NCBI GenBank assembly: GCA_942486035.1
Contig: CALNXK010000101.1
Coordinates: 73,501-137,500, forward strand
Source: Porites lobata
Taxonomy: Eukaryota; Cnidaria; Anthozoa; Scleractinia; Poritidae
Direction of reading: 5' to 3'
DNA length: 64,000 nt
Below are positions 20,581 to 30,983 of this stretch, piece by piece (positions within the stretch are counted from its first letter, which is position 1; each line of letters begins with the position of its first letter). The position numbers were made by a program, and so were the translations under genes. The notes under the pieces were generated by a model that saw only the letters and a list, made by a program, of their open reading frames with translations, was not told the DNA's origin and made no database searches.

Positions 20581-22973
20581 GAGAGAAATTTTCCTATCCA
20601 ATTGTCCTTCACACAAGCAATACATTAAATTTGGTTGTCCGAAACCTAGAGTTCTTGTCCAAAAAGTTTAGCTTGCAACGGGCATTTAATGTTTTTAATC
20701 ACATTATTTAATCACATTATTACCCTTGTATATTATTTTTGAATGAAACCTACAACAGAGCTTGTAAAAAAGCAAATGGATGAAACGACTGGCAGTGGAA
20801 TGACAAAGTTAAATGGAATATTGTTTCTTATCTTTATTTTTCTAATTAAAAATGTGCTTGTCCCACGGACAAGTCATATCAAAGGTTTACATGTTTGAAC
20901 TAAATTTCTACCTGTCCCGGACTAAAGTTCCAAATCAATAAACATCCCTAGCCTTCTCATGAGCTCCACCAAAGACTTTCAGGGAAAATATAGAAACATA
21001 TAAGCACCGTATTCCCAAAAGTTTCAAATTTTCCTGAAACTTTACCTAATATATTTTTTTCCTTTTTAATACGAAACGTTCAAGGTTCCTAGTTAATGTA
21101 ACAGGAGTGAAGCCACTTTGCTATTTAAAGCCCTTATTCTGAATCTTGAAAACAATGCCTCCTAATAATAATGTACGGTGTACCCTGTAAATAAAGCAGC
21201 CTATTTTCTTTCCTTGCCACCAGGGACATTTCACAAGAGAGACAGTTGTATTTGCAGATTAATAATGGTGTATGTAGACAAGAGAATCCAAAACAGCTAT
21301 GACTGCTATGACTCTCTTAACAGTCTTATCTTTCACAACTTGTTTCTTTAAATTTTATTTTCCTTTAAACCTAGATTTACTGACGATACAACTATGGTGC
21401 AAATAGAACAATTTCTGGTTTCTAACATGACTGTGTGCTTTGCTTCCCAAAAAGTAAGGCATTCAATTTCCTGACATTATGTGCTGCACTATATCCTCTC
21501 AAGAACCACAATATAATTTCATAGGAGCAGCGCACAATGAAGATTAAAATTAATGGTAATATATGAAATGAATCATACTTTGAACTGCAGATGAAGGTAT
21601 GAAACTGTGAAGATGTTAACAACTACCGGTATGTTGGCACTTACATGAAAATACATTCTAATTCAATCATGGTCTGCATTAGCTATGCATTGAAAGACTC
21701 ATGAAAATGTCTATTCATTCTCTGTTCATTTAAGTTAAAACCCCCGTAATTTAAATCAAAAATAAACTTTTGTATCTGCTTCAAAAAATACATGCATGCT
21801 GTTAAATTATTCACCACTTATGACGCTATGACTGCCCGGGGAATTGGGAAGCTTGGGTTTGTTATTGACTGACGCATGAAAATATAGAACCAGACTACGT
21901 AGATTATCTTTGCCTACTTGCAAATTCAACACTTGTTAACACTTTTCTATTCTGTTTATTAGTTCTTCTATAGTCTGTGAAAATTTTCATAAGAATGTTT
22001 GTATCACATTACATGTAAGCTTACTTTATACAGATGTCCTTTCTTAATTCCATTATTTTCTTTTAGTAATTCCCAGTACCAGTGACCAAACTCCTATTTT
22101 CCAGTACAAAACAAGGAAATTCTACTCCTTCAGACCCCCAAATTCCTTACATGATTTTACATTATCATCTTCAACGTCATGGTCTCGTTGCTTACTTAGT
22201 ATTGACAGGTTGTGCCAAATAAATACACATGTTTAGTTATAATTTACTTTAAACGGTTAATGCTGGTTTCATTGCTCACTGAAATGTTAGTTACTGAGTA
22301 CTTGAGACAGTCATTCGAACTCGTCATAAACAAGTTGGAATTAAGCTTAAAAAGTTAGAGAAAAGGCGAGCCAGGACAACTTACCTTGCCTTACTATCTG
22401 CTCTTTTCAGCGAGATCTTGAGTATCGAAGAGCCTTAGTAATACGTGTAATACAGTCTTGGTCTGTGTTGTGAACATTCCAGTGTTAATGCTTGTGCTTC
22501 ACACGATGTTTCTGTCTCCATTTTTGACTGAGTATCTCGTCCCGAAAGGGTTGCTGCACACTTGAGAAGTGATCGATTACTAAAGGCTGATAGTGCCATT
22601 ATAAATTGTAACAACCTTAAGATGTCCTGTGATGCTATCAAGAAGCATAATATATGAACGATCTCCAACCTTTCAAAGAAGCAAGTTTGAAACCGTTGGA
22701 CACTTTCAAAATGGACGCCAAATCAACGAACCTGATTGAGCATGTGCAAAGGAACAAGCCCGCTGACCAGGTGTCCCTTCACTCGATTGTTTCCAGGCCC
22801 CTTTCTTTTAACAAATTGTCCGTTCCCAAACCTGAAGTCCGCGGACTTAAAATAAGGAAGCGATAAAGGAGGTTCAACGATGAAGCCAGTACTCCGTTGA
22901 ATGTAAAATGGTCACAGTAATTTGTGAATGCGTTCGTTCTCTTTAAGTAATGCGTTCTTTCTTTAAGTAATGT

Positions 22974-23865
22974 ATCGGTCAAATCGAAGCTTCAACATGC
23001 CCCCCCCGGGCAACCCCCCGGGCATTTGACTTTTTTGAAAATTATTGTTCAAATTCCCCCCTACCCGGGCCAAAATGCCGTTCAAATGCCCCACACTATG
23101 GTTCATTCAGGTGATCAAATGCTCCCATCCCGGGGACGTTTCACAGGCACAAAACTGACAGAGGGACGGCGGAAAAGCCTTCAGTTGTCGAACAAAATCT
23201 TTATAAATATAACAAAACTGAGAAACACTGTTAGCGTATTTACTAAGAACAAAAGTCTCGTGGAAAGCGGCGGAAATCGCTGCTACAAGGTCACTGAATG
23301 CTCAAAGCGTTCTATAAAAAAAAGACCCCATCTATTGAGATTACTACATCATGACCATTTCACTGATATGCATTGCTCACCTTATTAACTAACATACTTG
23401 CATTAGGTCAAAGTAGTTGACCTGAGCTTTTTATTTTATTTTATTTTATGTTGTTGTATTGAATCGCCGATATAGGTATTGTATTTCATTGTATAAAACA
23501 CAACAATAAAATACATTCATGCATTCAAAGCCTGAATCCAGTGTTAAATATTTAAAAATTTAAATACTTCAAATACAGCACAAAGCTTGTTTAAGCCCTT
23601 TCCTCCAAACCAATTGGCCACAAAGGCACAATCTTTTCCACGAAAATCCTCTAACACCACGTCCCCCATGATAGCTCGCCACGCCAAAGATTTTACATGA
23701 AATCGAGGGTTCAGTTCAAATTCCCCACCCCTAAGGCATGGGGATCAAATTCCCCACCCCCTGGAAGACTCTGATAATCAAATTCCCTCCTCCCCGGGAC
23801 GGCAAAGGTGTCAAATGCCCGGGGTATGCCCGGGGGGGGCATGTTGAAGCTTCGATTTGACCGAT
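22974..23865. mobile_element. ~0.9-kb foldback/MITE-like element with ~39-bp perfect inverted ends
   Basis: The sequence from 22974 (ATCGGTCAAATCGAAGC...) through a run of eight C is repeated as its exact reverse complement ending at 23865. The interior contains C/G-rich imperfect repeats near both ends (around 23050-23135 and 23715-23820) and no convincing coding region. No clear target duplication was identified. Nested in the 7.1-kb transposon. Confidence 0.75.
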
Positions 23866-24464
23866 GCATAAGACTCGCCGTTTTTGCGAGGCGATATTTT
23901 TTCTTTATTTTCCAATTATTTCAATTTGATCAAATTACAGTTGAAACTCTTTACAACCGCCAACTTAGGGACATCGAAGAAAGTGGCCATAGTAGAGAGG
24001 TTGAAAGAAGAGTAAATGTATGTCATGTATGGACCGTCCGCCGAAAAAAAAAAAAAAAAACAACAAAACAAAAATGGCCCGTGTAGAGAGGTGACCGTTA
24101 AGGAAGAAACACCTTATACTGACTGAAATCAATGAGGGAATACTACTGAGTATTGAAGGCTATTGTGTTTGCCGCGACAGATATGCAGTTTTTCGAAAAT
24201 TGCCGCACAGTCGCAAGCTATATCTTTACATGAACTCTGCCAGCAGAATTTTCTTTTCAGCGTCATTTTTAAGCGTGTACGAAGTCGTTCGCACCACCAA
24301 AAAAAATTTGCGTGGTTGGCTTGTTTACATCGCACACCAACATCGAACACCAAATGAGTGATCAAAAAAACTATGCGAACTAGTATCAGGACACAAATGA
24401 CTTACTAAAAACAGCGCCGGGAATAAATTGCTGTTAGGAATTAAGCTAGCATTATATGACAACC

Positions 24465-24660
24465 TTACTAAACCTTTACTTGTAGCGTAAATGAGCGTAT
24501 GAGCTGTTACAACAACTTTATGCTAGCTTTACGAAACCTTTAAGAGCCGAGCGCGTAAATTTACCTTTACAAACCTTTACGCGCCGTGGAAAGTTAGCGT
24601 AAAGTTGGATGACCAACTTTACGCAGGTTTACGCAAACTTTAGTTTTGCGTAAATCTCCA
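24465..24660. repeat. Right subterminal repeat cluster of the 7.1-kb transposon
   Basis: The same TTTACG/CGTAAAG words as at the left end, just inside the terminal inverted repeat. Confidence 0.75.
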
Positions 24661-24673
24661 TTTTCATGCTGTG

Positions 24674-25030
24674 TTAAGCCCTGACGGGCGGGGAACCAAT
24701 CAAGACGGGCTACCCGAGAAAAAAGACCCCAACGGGGTTAAGCCCAGATGGGCAGGACCCAAAAAAGGACGGGCGACCCACTAAAGATAATAAAAGTATA
24801 AGACTTACAAAAAATCCAAGCTTGAAATGACCACGGTCCAAGAACCAGAAGCTTGTCCTCAGCAAAGTGGCTACCAAACAAGGCAAACACCAGCAACCAC
24901 GACCAAAAACGGGAGCAGGCAGTCACGATGGACTGTACACGCCGCAAAAGGCCACAGCGACACTAACCAAAGCCAGTTCCCCACAGCGATATCCTTCCAC
25001 AAGGGTAGAAATTCCGCGTCGCGAGGTACC
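24674..25030 (-). promoter_or_regulatory. 5'UTR of U1L-c (distal part), with opposite-strand 5S-like units
   Basis: Continues the 5'UTR after the nested transposon. On the plus strand, TTAAGCCCTGACGGGCGGGG at 24674-24693 differs from 5S by one base, and a second GTTAAGCCC...GACGGGCGACC unit lies at 24737-24778. The same layout occurs in U1L-d and U1L-e. The element's 5' end meets the U1 13-mer at 25031. Confidence 0.7.
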
Positions 25031-25043
25031 GCGTCAGGTAAGT
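25031..25043. repeat. U1-derived target-site duplication between U1L-c and U1L-d
   Basis: GCGTCAGGTAAGT, U1 nt 3-15 on the minus strand, joined directly to the T-run 25043-25054 of U1L-d. Confidence 0.9.
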
Positions 25044-25479
25044 TTTTTTTTTTTGTTTCGAGGCGGGCATCCAAGGCGGAGTGCAATGCCAAGTCACCCA
25101 TTTTACGCACGAGAAACATAGACACAAGACCACAAAACTATACGACACCAGACTGTACATTACATGTTAACATGGCTCAGGATAGGTGCACAAGCACACC
25201 AAAAGTCGCCGCGGTAATGAGCCCCGCCACCCCTTACAGAAACACACGACAGAACAAACAAATACAAGGCAAGACGGCACAGCAGGACAAGTTAAAAGAC
25301 GCGAGAGACACTATCTAACTGCACCTATCTAAGGATAACTACAACAAAAAGTCAACGACCGAGAGACACCCCACGAAACTGGTGGCGCGCTATCTGATGA
25401 TACAAAAGGGCCAAACAGCAACGCAGGGGCCAACATTCAGTAAAAAACAAAAAAGGAAAAAGAAAACAACATTCGATTT

Positions 25480-25640
25480 TAAACAACGCCAAAGTACACC
25501 AAGAAACATTCAAATTTAACAACGCCAAAGTACACCAAGAAACATACAATTTAAACAACGCCAAAGTACACCAAGAAACATTCAATTTAAACAACGCCAA
25601 AGTACACCAAGAGACATTCAATTTTAACAACGCCAAAGTA
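25480..25640 (-). repeat. ~34-bp tandem repeats in the U1L-d 3'UTR
   Basis: About five copies of a unit containing 'aacaacgccaaagtacacca' followed by 'agaaacattcaattt'. A more scattered version occurs in U1L-b at 2100-2360. Species-specific 3'UTR satellite; function unknown. Confidence 0.85.
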
Positions 25641-25905
25641 CACCAGATGAAGAGACGGTCGCCCTACCAAACACCACACCCGCCCAGCAGGGCTTAACTC
25701 CGATAGAGAACACAGGAGGCTTAACCAACCACACCAAACCACCAAGAGACAACATAACAACGCGAAATTACAAAAGACAATTTAGCAATGCCAAAGTACA
25801 CCAGGAGACAGACGAAAACCGGCGAGGGAAGCGCGCCCCCATGGCGCTGATGGCGCGCTATGTGGTGAAATTAAAGGGCCAGGCAGCGCCACAGGGGTAC
25901 GACCA

Positions 25906-28900
25906 CTAGATTGACACAACTAAACGTCCATCAACTACAGAAGCTACAACTCCCCGAGCACCCCACTGGCGCACAAAATAACGACGACGGCGAGGTGACC
26001 GGAAACGCTTGAAGAGCAGGGGAAGGTGAAAACGAACCCGAGCACACACCTGAGCACACACGGTACCAGAACTGGGAACGATGTCTCGGAAACGATAATC
26101 GTTACGGGCCGACCACAAGAAATACTTGCACACATTGAGCATATACACAAACCCACGAGGGATGACACGAAGTTCGTCACTGTTAAAGCCAAACAGTACA
26201 TGTCGACACAACAAAGACGGAATGAGGGCAGAACAGCGGGACATGAGGGACTGAAGCCAGGATAGCACAGCCTGAGCAAGCGGACACGAGAAAAACAGAT
26301 GTTCCAGAGACTCGGTCGACAAGGGATTACAGAAACAGGCAATAGGGATATGAGACAACCCAAAAGTAGAGACTAAGCGCTGGCCCGTCCGAAGAACCCC
26401 GTGGGCAATTTTCCACGAGACATCAATCACTGGGCGATCAAGACTAAACCAAAACAGCTGAGCCCAGGTGGAGGGCCAATAGAGAGGGCCAAACACACGA
26501 CCAAAACTAACAACACAAGCTGGCTCGCGACGATGGAACTCCAAAAGGAGAGAGTAAGTGGACTTGGTTGAGACTGCCGAGACGGGAGTACGAACCGAAG
26601 AAGAGGCCACAACCAACGTATCAGCAGGAGCAGAGAAACCTCCATCCACGGCAACCCAGGCAGACAAGACCGCCTGATAAAAGGGAGGCAGGGAACTAAA
26701 GTCGACACGTCGTGGGTAAGACAAAAGATCACCCGGTGTAGAGCCATACAAAACCCGCGTGTAGTAGAACAAAAACTGCATCCAAGCAGAGAAACGCCTA
26801 ACGAAGCGACCAACCCACTGAACATGAAGGGCCCACACTTTCAGCTGAACGGACACTAAGGAGAAACCGCCAAAGTCCGGAGGCTGAATAACAACATCCC
26901 TGGCGACAAGATCAGCTTTACCACCCCAAAAGAAGGGGAAAATTAACCTATTAAGAGATGCCAGCACCCAAACAGGCATCGGGATCAAGGATGCCACATA
27001 CCAAATGCGAGAAAGAGCTAAGGCGTTAACAACCACAGCTCGTCCCCGAAAGGATAACCTCCGTAGACGCCATGCCTTCAAACAGTTCTCAACCGCGGCG
27101 ATCCTCGGCCGCCAGTTTTCCTCTTCCAAATCAGAGGGGCTAATAAAAACCCCTAATACTTTGACCCACGCAGACGACCACTGTAAATCTAAGGGAGGGT
27201 CATCACGACCACTCCAGCCACCCAGCCACAGACCCTTACACTTACCCAAATTTAGCTTAGAACCAGAACCCCTCTCAAAAGCTCGATAGGTCGCAAAGGT
27301 AGCTACAATAGCAGCGTCGGAAGTAACGATGACCGACGTATCGTCCGCGTACTGGGAAAGGACAGGCAGAGGTGTCGGAGAGCCCGGCAGGGAGAGACCA
27401 GTAATAACAGGGTTAGAACGAATGTTACAAGCTAAGACCTCCGCATAAAGAACATACAATAGAGGCGAAAGGGGGCAGCCTTGCCGAACGCCACGAGAAA
27501 GGCCGAAAAAGGGGGTGACAAAACCATTAACCTTAACGGCACTCTGGACACCGGCGTAGAAAAGATCAACCCAGCTAATAAAGGAGGGACCGAAGCCCAT
27601 GCAGACCAAAGTGGAGCGTAAAAAGCTCCAATCCACACGATCGAACGCTTTTTCTTGGTCCAAAGACAGAATTGCAACAGAGGACCCACTAGTGGAGGCG
27701 AAATGGGCAACATCCCTTAACAAAGAAACACTATCACCAATGAACCTGCCCGGCACCCCACACGTCTGATCCTCGGCCACCACAAAGTGAATCACCTTAA
27801 GGAGACGTCCGGCTATCGCACGGGAGGCGATCTTATAGTCGACATTAAGGAGCGTGATAGGCCTCCAATTGCGGGGGTCAAGGCGATCCCCTTTCTTAAA
27901 AGTGAGCGTGATGAGGCCGCGCTTTTGGGACTTAGCAAGAAAACCAGCCTGATGACAAAAATTTAAAACTTCAACTAAGTCCTCCCCAAGCACACCCCAG
28001 AATTTCAGATAAAATTCCATCGGAAGTCCGTCTATACCCGGGGCCTTACCCCTCGCCATACCAGACAAAGCAGCAAGGCACTCAGCAACAGAAAGCGGAC
28101 CTTCGCAATCACCAACCCGATCAGCGGGGACTCTATCAGAGACATTGGACAGGAGGGAAGCCTGCACAGTAAGGTCAGTATCCTCCTTCGAAAAAAGGTC
28201 GGCGTAAAACGAGGACAGGACAGACTGAATGCCCTCAGCCCCAGTATAAACAACATTGTCCGAACCCCGGAGGGCAGAGATACAACTCTCACTACGGTGC
28301 TTCTTCTCTAGCTTGCAAAAATACGACGAGGAGCATTCACCCTCCTCAACCCATCTGACTCTAGCTCGCACACGAGCCCCTTCTGCATCCACAAGATCAA
28401 GTTGTTTCAGCTCCGCGAGAGCAGCCTGATACGGGCCAACACAATCAGAGTGACCGCCATCTACCCGCCCCTTGAGATGGGAAACAAGCCGAACTAAAAG
28501 GTCACGGCGATTACGGAGACGCTCGGCTCTGTTCTTACAATAAGTCACTGTTAGGCCCTTGATCTTAGACTTAGCGACCTCCCACCAATCCATGACCGTT
28601 ACAAAATCAGACTTCTTCACCCGCCAGGAAGCCCAGAAAGAGGATATCAGAGAAACATAGTCGTCCTCCTCCAAAACAGAAACATTCAGCTTCCAGACAC
28701 CAGGACCACGAGTGGGGACCTGTGGAACAGCAACCGACAACGACACCGCACAATGATCTGAAAAGGGGCAAGGGAGAAGATCACAAGAGCCCGCAAAAGG
28801 GACCCAGGAAACAGGGAGGCCAACTAAATCAATACGGGAAGCAGCAGCGCCATTGGGCCGAAGCCAAGAAAAGGACCTGCTAGATGGATTCAGAACACGC

Positions 28901-29442
28901 CAAATGTCAACAGCCATACAGGCATCAAAGAGTCGAATCAAAGACGGGGTACTCTCACGTGATGAGTCATTCACATCCGACCCAGACCGATCCAAACCAC
29001 GATCAAAGACCGTGTTAAAGTCCCCACATAAGATCGTCGGCGGGTCAGGGTTCACAACATCCAAAACATAATCAAAAAATTGGTCCCTCGCCGGGTTCCG
29101 GTTAGGGGCATAGAGACAAGCGACATTGAAAGTCACATCGGCAAAGGAGAAAGAACAGTGCAGGAAGCGACCATTCGCGTCGCAAAAAGAAGCCACCAAA
29201 GTGAGCTTAGGCTTATACAAAATGACACAGCCGCAAGAACGGAGAGAACCAGGCGAAGCCACGACCGAGAAGCCCGATGAACGGAACCAATCACAGACCT
29301 CGGCCTCGGAAAGACAATGTACCTCCTGTAAACAAACTACATCCGGAGGACTAGACAGACACCTCAAAAATTGTAGTAGACCAGCACGCTTATTACCATC
29401 ACGCAGCCCGTTAACGTTTAGAGAAATTAACGACAGAGCCAT
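25906..29442 (-). CDS. ORF2 of U1L-d: AP-endonuclease/reverse transcriptase
   Basis: Start set at ATG 29442 (MALSLISLNVNGLRDG), which keeps the whole endonuclease; the frame is open to a GTG at 29466. About 1178 residues. Endonuclease motifs: SLNVNGL, CLQEVHC, LCGDFNTVFDRG and SDHCAVSL. RT motifs: GIDGLPMEFY, NWRPITLLNVDYK, LDQEKAFDRVDW, GVRQGCPLSPLLY and YADDTS at about residue 698. A Cys/His cluster lies near the C-terminus. The ATG is 20 nt beyond the ORF1 stop, so reinitiation after ORF1 is likely. No frameshift is seen. It would cut U1 between nt 2 and 15 and reverse-transcribe from its own 3'UTR/poly(A). Confidence 0.95.
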   Translation of the reverse strand: MALSLISLNVNGLRDGNKRAGLLQFLRCLSSPPDVVCLQEVHCLSEAEVCDWFRSSGFSVVASPGSLRSCGCVILYKPKLTLVASFCDANGRFLHCSFSFADVTFNVACLYAPNRNPARDQFFDYVLDVVNPDPPTILCGDFNTVFDRGLDRSGSDVNDSSRESTPSLIRLFDACMAVDIWRVLNPSSRSFSWLRPNGAAASRIDLVGLPVSWVPFAGSCDLLPCPFSDHCAVSLSVAVPQVPTRGPGVWKLNVSVLEEDDYVSLISSFWASWRVKKSDFVTVMDWWEVAKSKIKGLTVTYCKNRAERLRNRRDLLVRLVSHLKGRVDGGHSDCVGPYQAALAELKQLDLVDAEGARVRARVRWVEEGECSSSYFCKLEKKHRSESCISALRGSDNVVYTGAEGIQSVLSSFYADLFSKEDTDLTVQASLLSNVSDRVPADRVGDCEGPLSVAECLAALSGMARGKAPGIDGLPMEFYLKFWGVLGEDLVEVLNFCHQAGFLAKSQKRGLITLTFKKGDRLDPRNWRPITLLNVDYKIASRAIAGRLLKVIHFVVAEDQTCGVPGRFIGDSVSLLRDVAHFASTSGSSVAILSLDQEKAFDRVDWSFLRSTLVCMGFGPSFISWVDLFYAGVQSAVKVNGFVTPFFGLSRGVRQGCPLSPLLYVLYAEVLACNIRSNPVITGLSLPGSPTPLPVLSQYADDTSVIVTSDAAIVATFATYRAFERGSGSKLNLGKCKGLWLGGWSGRDDPPLDLQWSSAWVKVLGVFISPSDLEEENWRPRIAAVENCLKAWRLRRLSFRGRAVVVNALALSRIWYVASLIPMPVWVLASLNRLIFPFFWGGKADLVARDVVIQPPDFGGFSLVSVQLKVWALHVQWVGRFVRRFSAWMQFLFYYTRVLYGSTPGDLLSYPRRVDFSSLPPFYQAVLSAWVAVDGGFSAPADTLVVASSSVRTPVSAVSTKSTYSLLLEFHRREPACVVSFGRVFGPLYWPSTWAQLFWFSLDRPVIDVSWKIAHGVLRTGQRLVSTFGLSHIPIACFCNPLSTESLEHLFFSCPLAQAVLSWLQSLMSRCSALIPSLLCRHVLFGFNSDELRVIPRGFVYMLNVCKYFLWSARNDYRFRDIVPSSGTVCAQVCARVRFHLPLLFKRFRSPRRRRYFVRQWGARGVVASVVDGRLVVSI

Positions 29443-29462
29443 TAGTAGGAGAAAAAGGGCCT

Positions 29463-30983
29463 TCACGAACGCTTAGAAAGGCGACCCCACTCAGCAGCCG
29501 CAAACTTGAGACCACGAGACAACCCAGGAATAAGGCTTGAAGACCGTAAGGCCCGGGGAGTAGCACCAGACGGCGCGGGAGTCGAAATTTTGCGAACTCC
29601 CTTTTGTTTGCGCACCGGAAGCTTAGACTTGACCACAGTAGCTGGGCTACTGTCAACACTCTCCCCATCAGAAGAAACCTCAACGAGGGCACGCTTCCGA
29701 GAGTCGGAAGCCCCCTCCATCACCATATCAGCCACACCGGAAGAGATCAGCTCAGAACTACTGGGCTCCACCAGATTCTCATCACCACTATCCAAAGAAG
29801 AAGCGCACAAAGAAGAGCTTCCAGGATCAACAATGTTCACACTGTCAGAGACAGGTGAGTAATTGGGTTCTTCCATTGAATTTTGGGTTGCAACGCTATT
29901 ATCTTTTGTACTAATTCCAGCATTATTATTTCCAACTACATTATTGTTAACTGTACTTTCATTCTCTACTAGATTACTGTTCACTACTATGCTTTCATTC
30001 ACTACTAAATTATTGTTCACAACATTACTTCCATTGTTGTTTACTACATTATGTCCAACTATATCATTATTTACTGAGTTTTCATTCACTTTATTGTTCA
30101 CAACTACATTATTCACTACAGTAACATCAACATTGTCGACATGTGTGGCTTGATCATTCCCATTATTAAGTCCATCAATACTGTCCACCGACACATCATC
30201 GGCAGGGAGAGAGGAACCCACAGGGGGAATACTAGCACGAATCGGGGCAAGAATTGACTGGCTCAACTCGTCCAGTTGGTTATCACGCAAATCTACGTCA
30301 GACCCGGCCTGAGGGGCCCCCGAAGCACGCGCCTCAGCCGGAGTGGGGTCAGGCACAACTTCCACAGCATCATCCCTGGCCCGATACCCAGCCCTTTGGG
30401 GGCAATCTCGGGAGAGGTGACCTTCCAGCCCGCACTGAAAACATTTGCCCTTAAGGGGACACACCCGCGCAATATGGCCAGGGGCCGCACACAAATCGCA
30501 AACCTGTTGCTGACCAGCATAAGAAATTTTGACTTGAAAATCCCCAATAGTAAGGTGGCGTGGGATGGCCTCACGGCGGACCATACGGACCACCCGCACA
30601 CCGTCACTAATGTTTGGCAGATGTGGCCAATGACGGAAAGCAACACTTTCAACAGTCCCATACGCAGCCAATTTCCTACGGATGGGCTCCTCAGTGCCCT
30701 CAACAGGGTAGTTATAAATAAGAACATTCTGCGCACGGGGACCACCCCCCCGCACCGCACATTGAACACCATTAATACTAATAGACTGGTGACAAATAAC
30801 TTGTTGTTTACTAGCTTCCACAGCAAAAGTCACTTTAGCAATGGTGCCGACAAACTGGACCGCGTGAATGTTTAAGTGAGCAAAATGCTCCACAATGAAA
30901 CGGCTAACTTCCTTCCGGTCATTAGAAGCAGCCAAACCGGAAACATCTAACCCCACAGTGCGCCGAGTAACCCGTTGCGCCAT
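29463..30983 (-). CDS. ORF1 of U1L-d, RRM-like/CCHC protein
   Basis: 506 codons from ATG 30983 to TGA 29463-29465. The N-terminal ~150 residues are RRM-like (IHAVQFVGTIAKVTFAVEA, NVLIYNYPVEG, VRVVRMVRREAIPRH). Two CCHC knuckles follow, CDLCAAPGHIARVC and CFQCGLEGHLSRDC. The middle is a long Asn/Val-rich low-complexity segment (VVNNNGSNVVNNN type) and the end is a basic Ser/Pro/Lys/Arg-rich tail. It is the RNA-packaging partner of ORF2. Asn-rich repeats vary between families and are probably prone to length change. Confidence 0.93.
   Translation of the reverse strand: MAQRVTRRTVGLDVSGLAASNDRKEVSRFIVEHFAHLNIHAVQFVGTIAKVTFAVEASKQQVICHQSISINGVQCAVRGGGPRAQNVLIYNYPVEGTEEPIRRKLAAYGTVESVAFRHWPHLPNISDGVRVVRMVRREAIPRHLTIGDFQVKISYAGQQQVCDLCAAPGHIARVCPLKGKCFQCGLEGHLSRDCPQRAGYRARDDAVEVVPDPTPAEARASGAPQAGSDVDLRDNQLDELSQSILAPIRASIPPVGSSLPADDVSVDSIDGLNNGNDQATHVDNVDVTVVNNVVVNNKVNENSVNNDIVGHNVVNNNGSNVVNNNLVVNESIVVNSNLVENESTVNNNVVGNNNAGISTKDNSVATQNSMEEPNYSPVSDSVNIVDPGSSSLCASSLDSGDENLVEPSSSELISSGVADMVMEGASDSRKRALVEVSSDGESVDSSPATVVKSKLPVRKQKGVRKISTPAPSGATPRALRSSSLIPGLSRGLKFAAAEWGRLSKRS

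Larger units (their letters stand above)
17563..24673. mobile_element. 7.1-kb non-autonomous TIR DNA transposon (CACTA/EnSpm-like?) nested in U1L-c
   Basis: Termini are CACAGCATGAAAA at 17563 and its inverted copy TTTTCATGCTGTG ending at 24673, with a 3-bp TTA duplication. Dense subterminal words of the CGTAAAG/CTTTACG type fill about 17575-17800 and 24465-24660. CAC-type ends, subterminal repeats and a 3-bp TSD fit CACTA/EnSpm; the TTA TSD would also fit PIF/Harbinger. No transposase or other long ORF is found inside. Apart from the sub-repeats listed, about 17800-20040, 20580-22970 and 23866-24460 are AT-rich DNA in which I recognise no gene. Confidence 0.85.
11780..25030 (-). mobile_element. 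U1L-c: U1-targeting LINE, full length, carrying a nested 7.1-kb DNA transposon
   Basis: Poly(A) (T-run 11779-11788) joins U1 nt 3. The 5' end is at about 25030, next to the U1 13-mer. Parts: 3'UTR 11789-12468, ORF2 12469-16029, broken ORF1 16026-17525, 5'UTR 17526-17562 continued at 24674-25030 after the transposon at 17563-24673. The 3'UTR carries an ATTGCAC motif (about 11822-11832), a tRNA T-arm-like hairpin (11899-11915) and long direct repeats. Confidence 0.92.

Noticed and set aside
22654..22866. Small plus-strand ORF of 70 codons
   Set aside because: No recognisable domain, no support from context; chance ORF in the transposon interior.
17563..24673. piggyBac-type transposon (TTAA target)
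   Set aside because: The left flank reads TTA then C, so only three bases are duplicated, and the termini do not resemble piggyBac ends.
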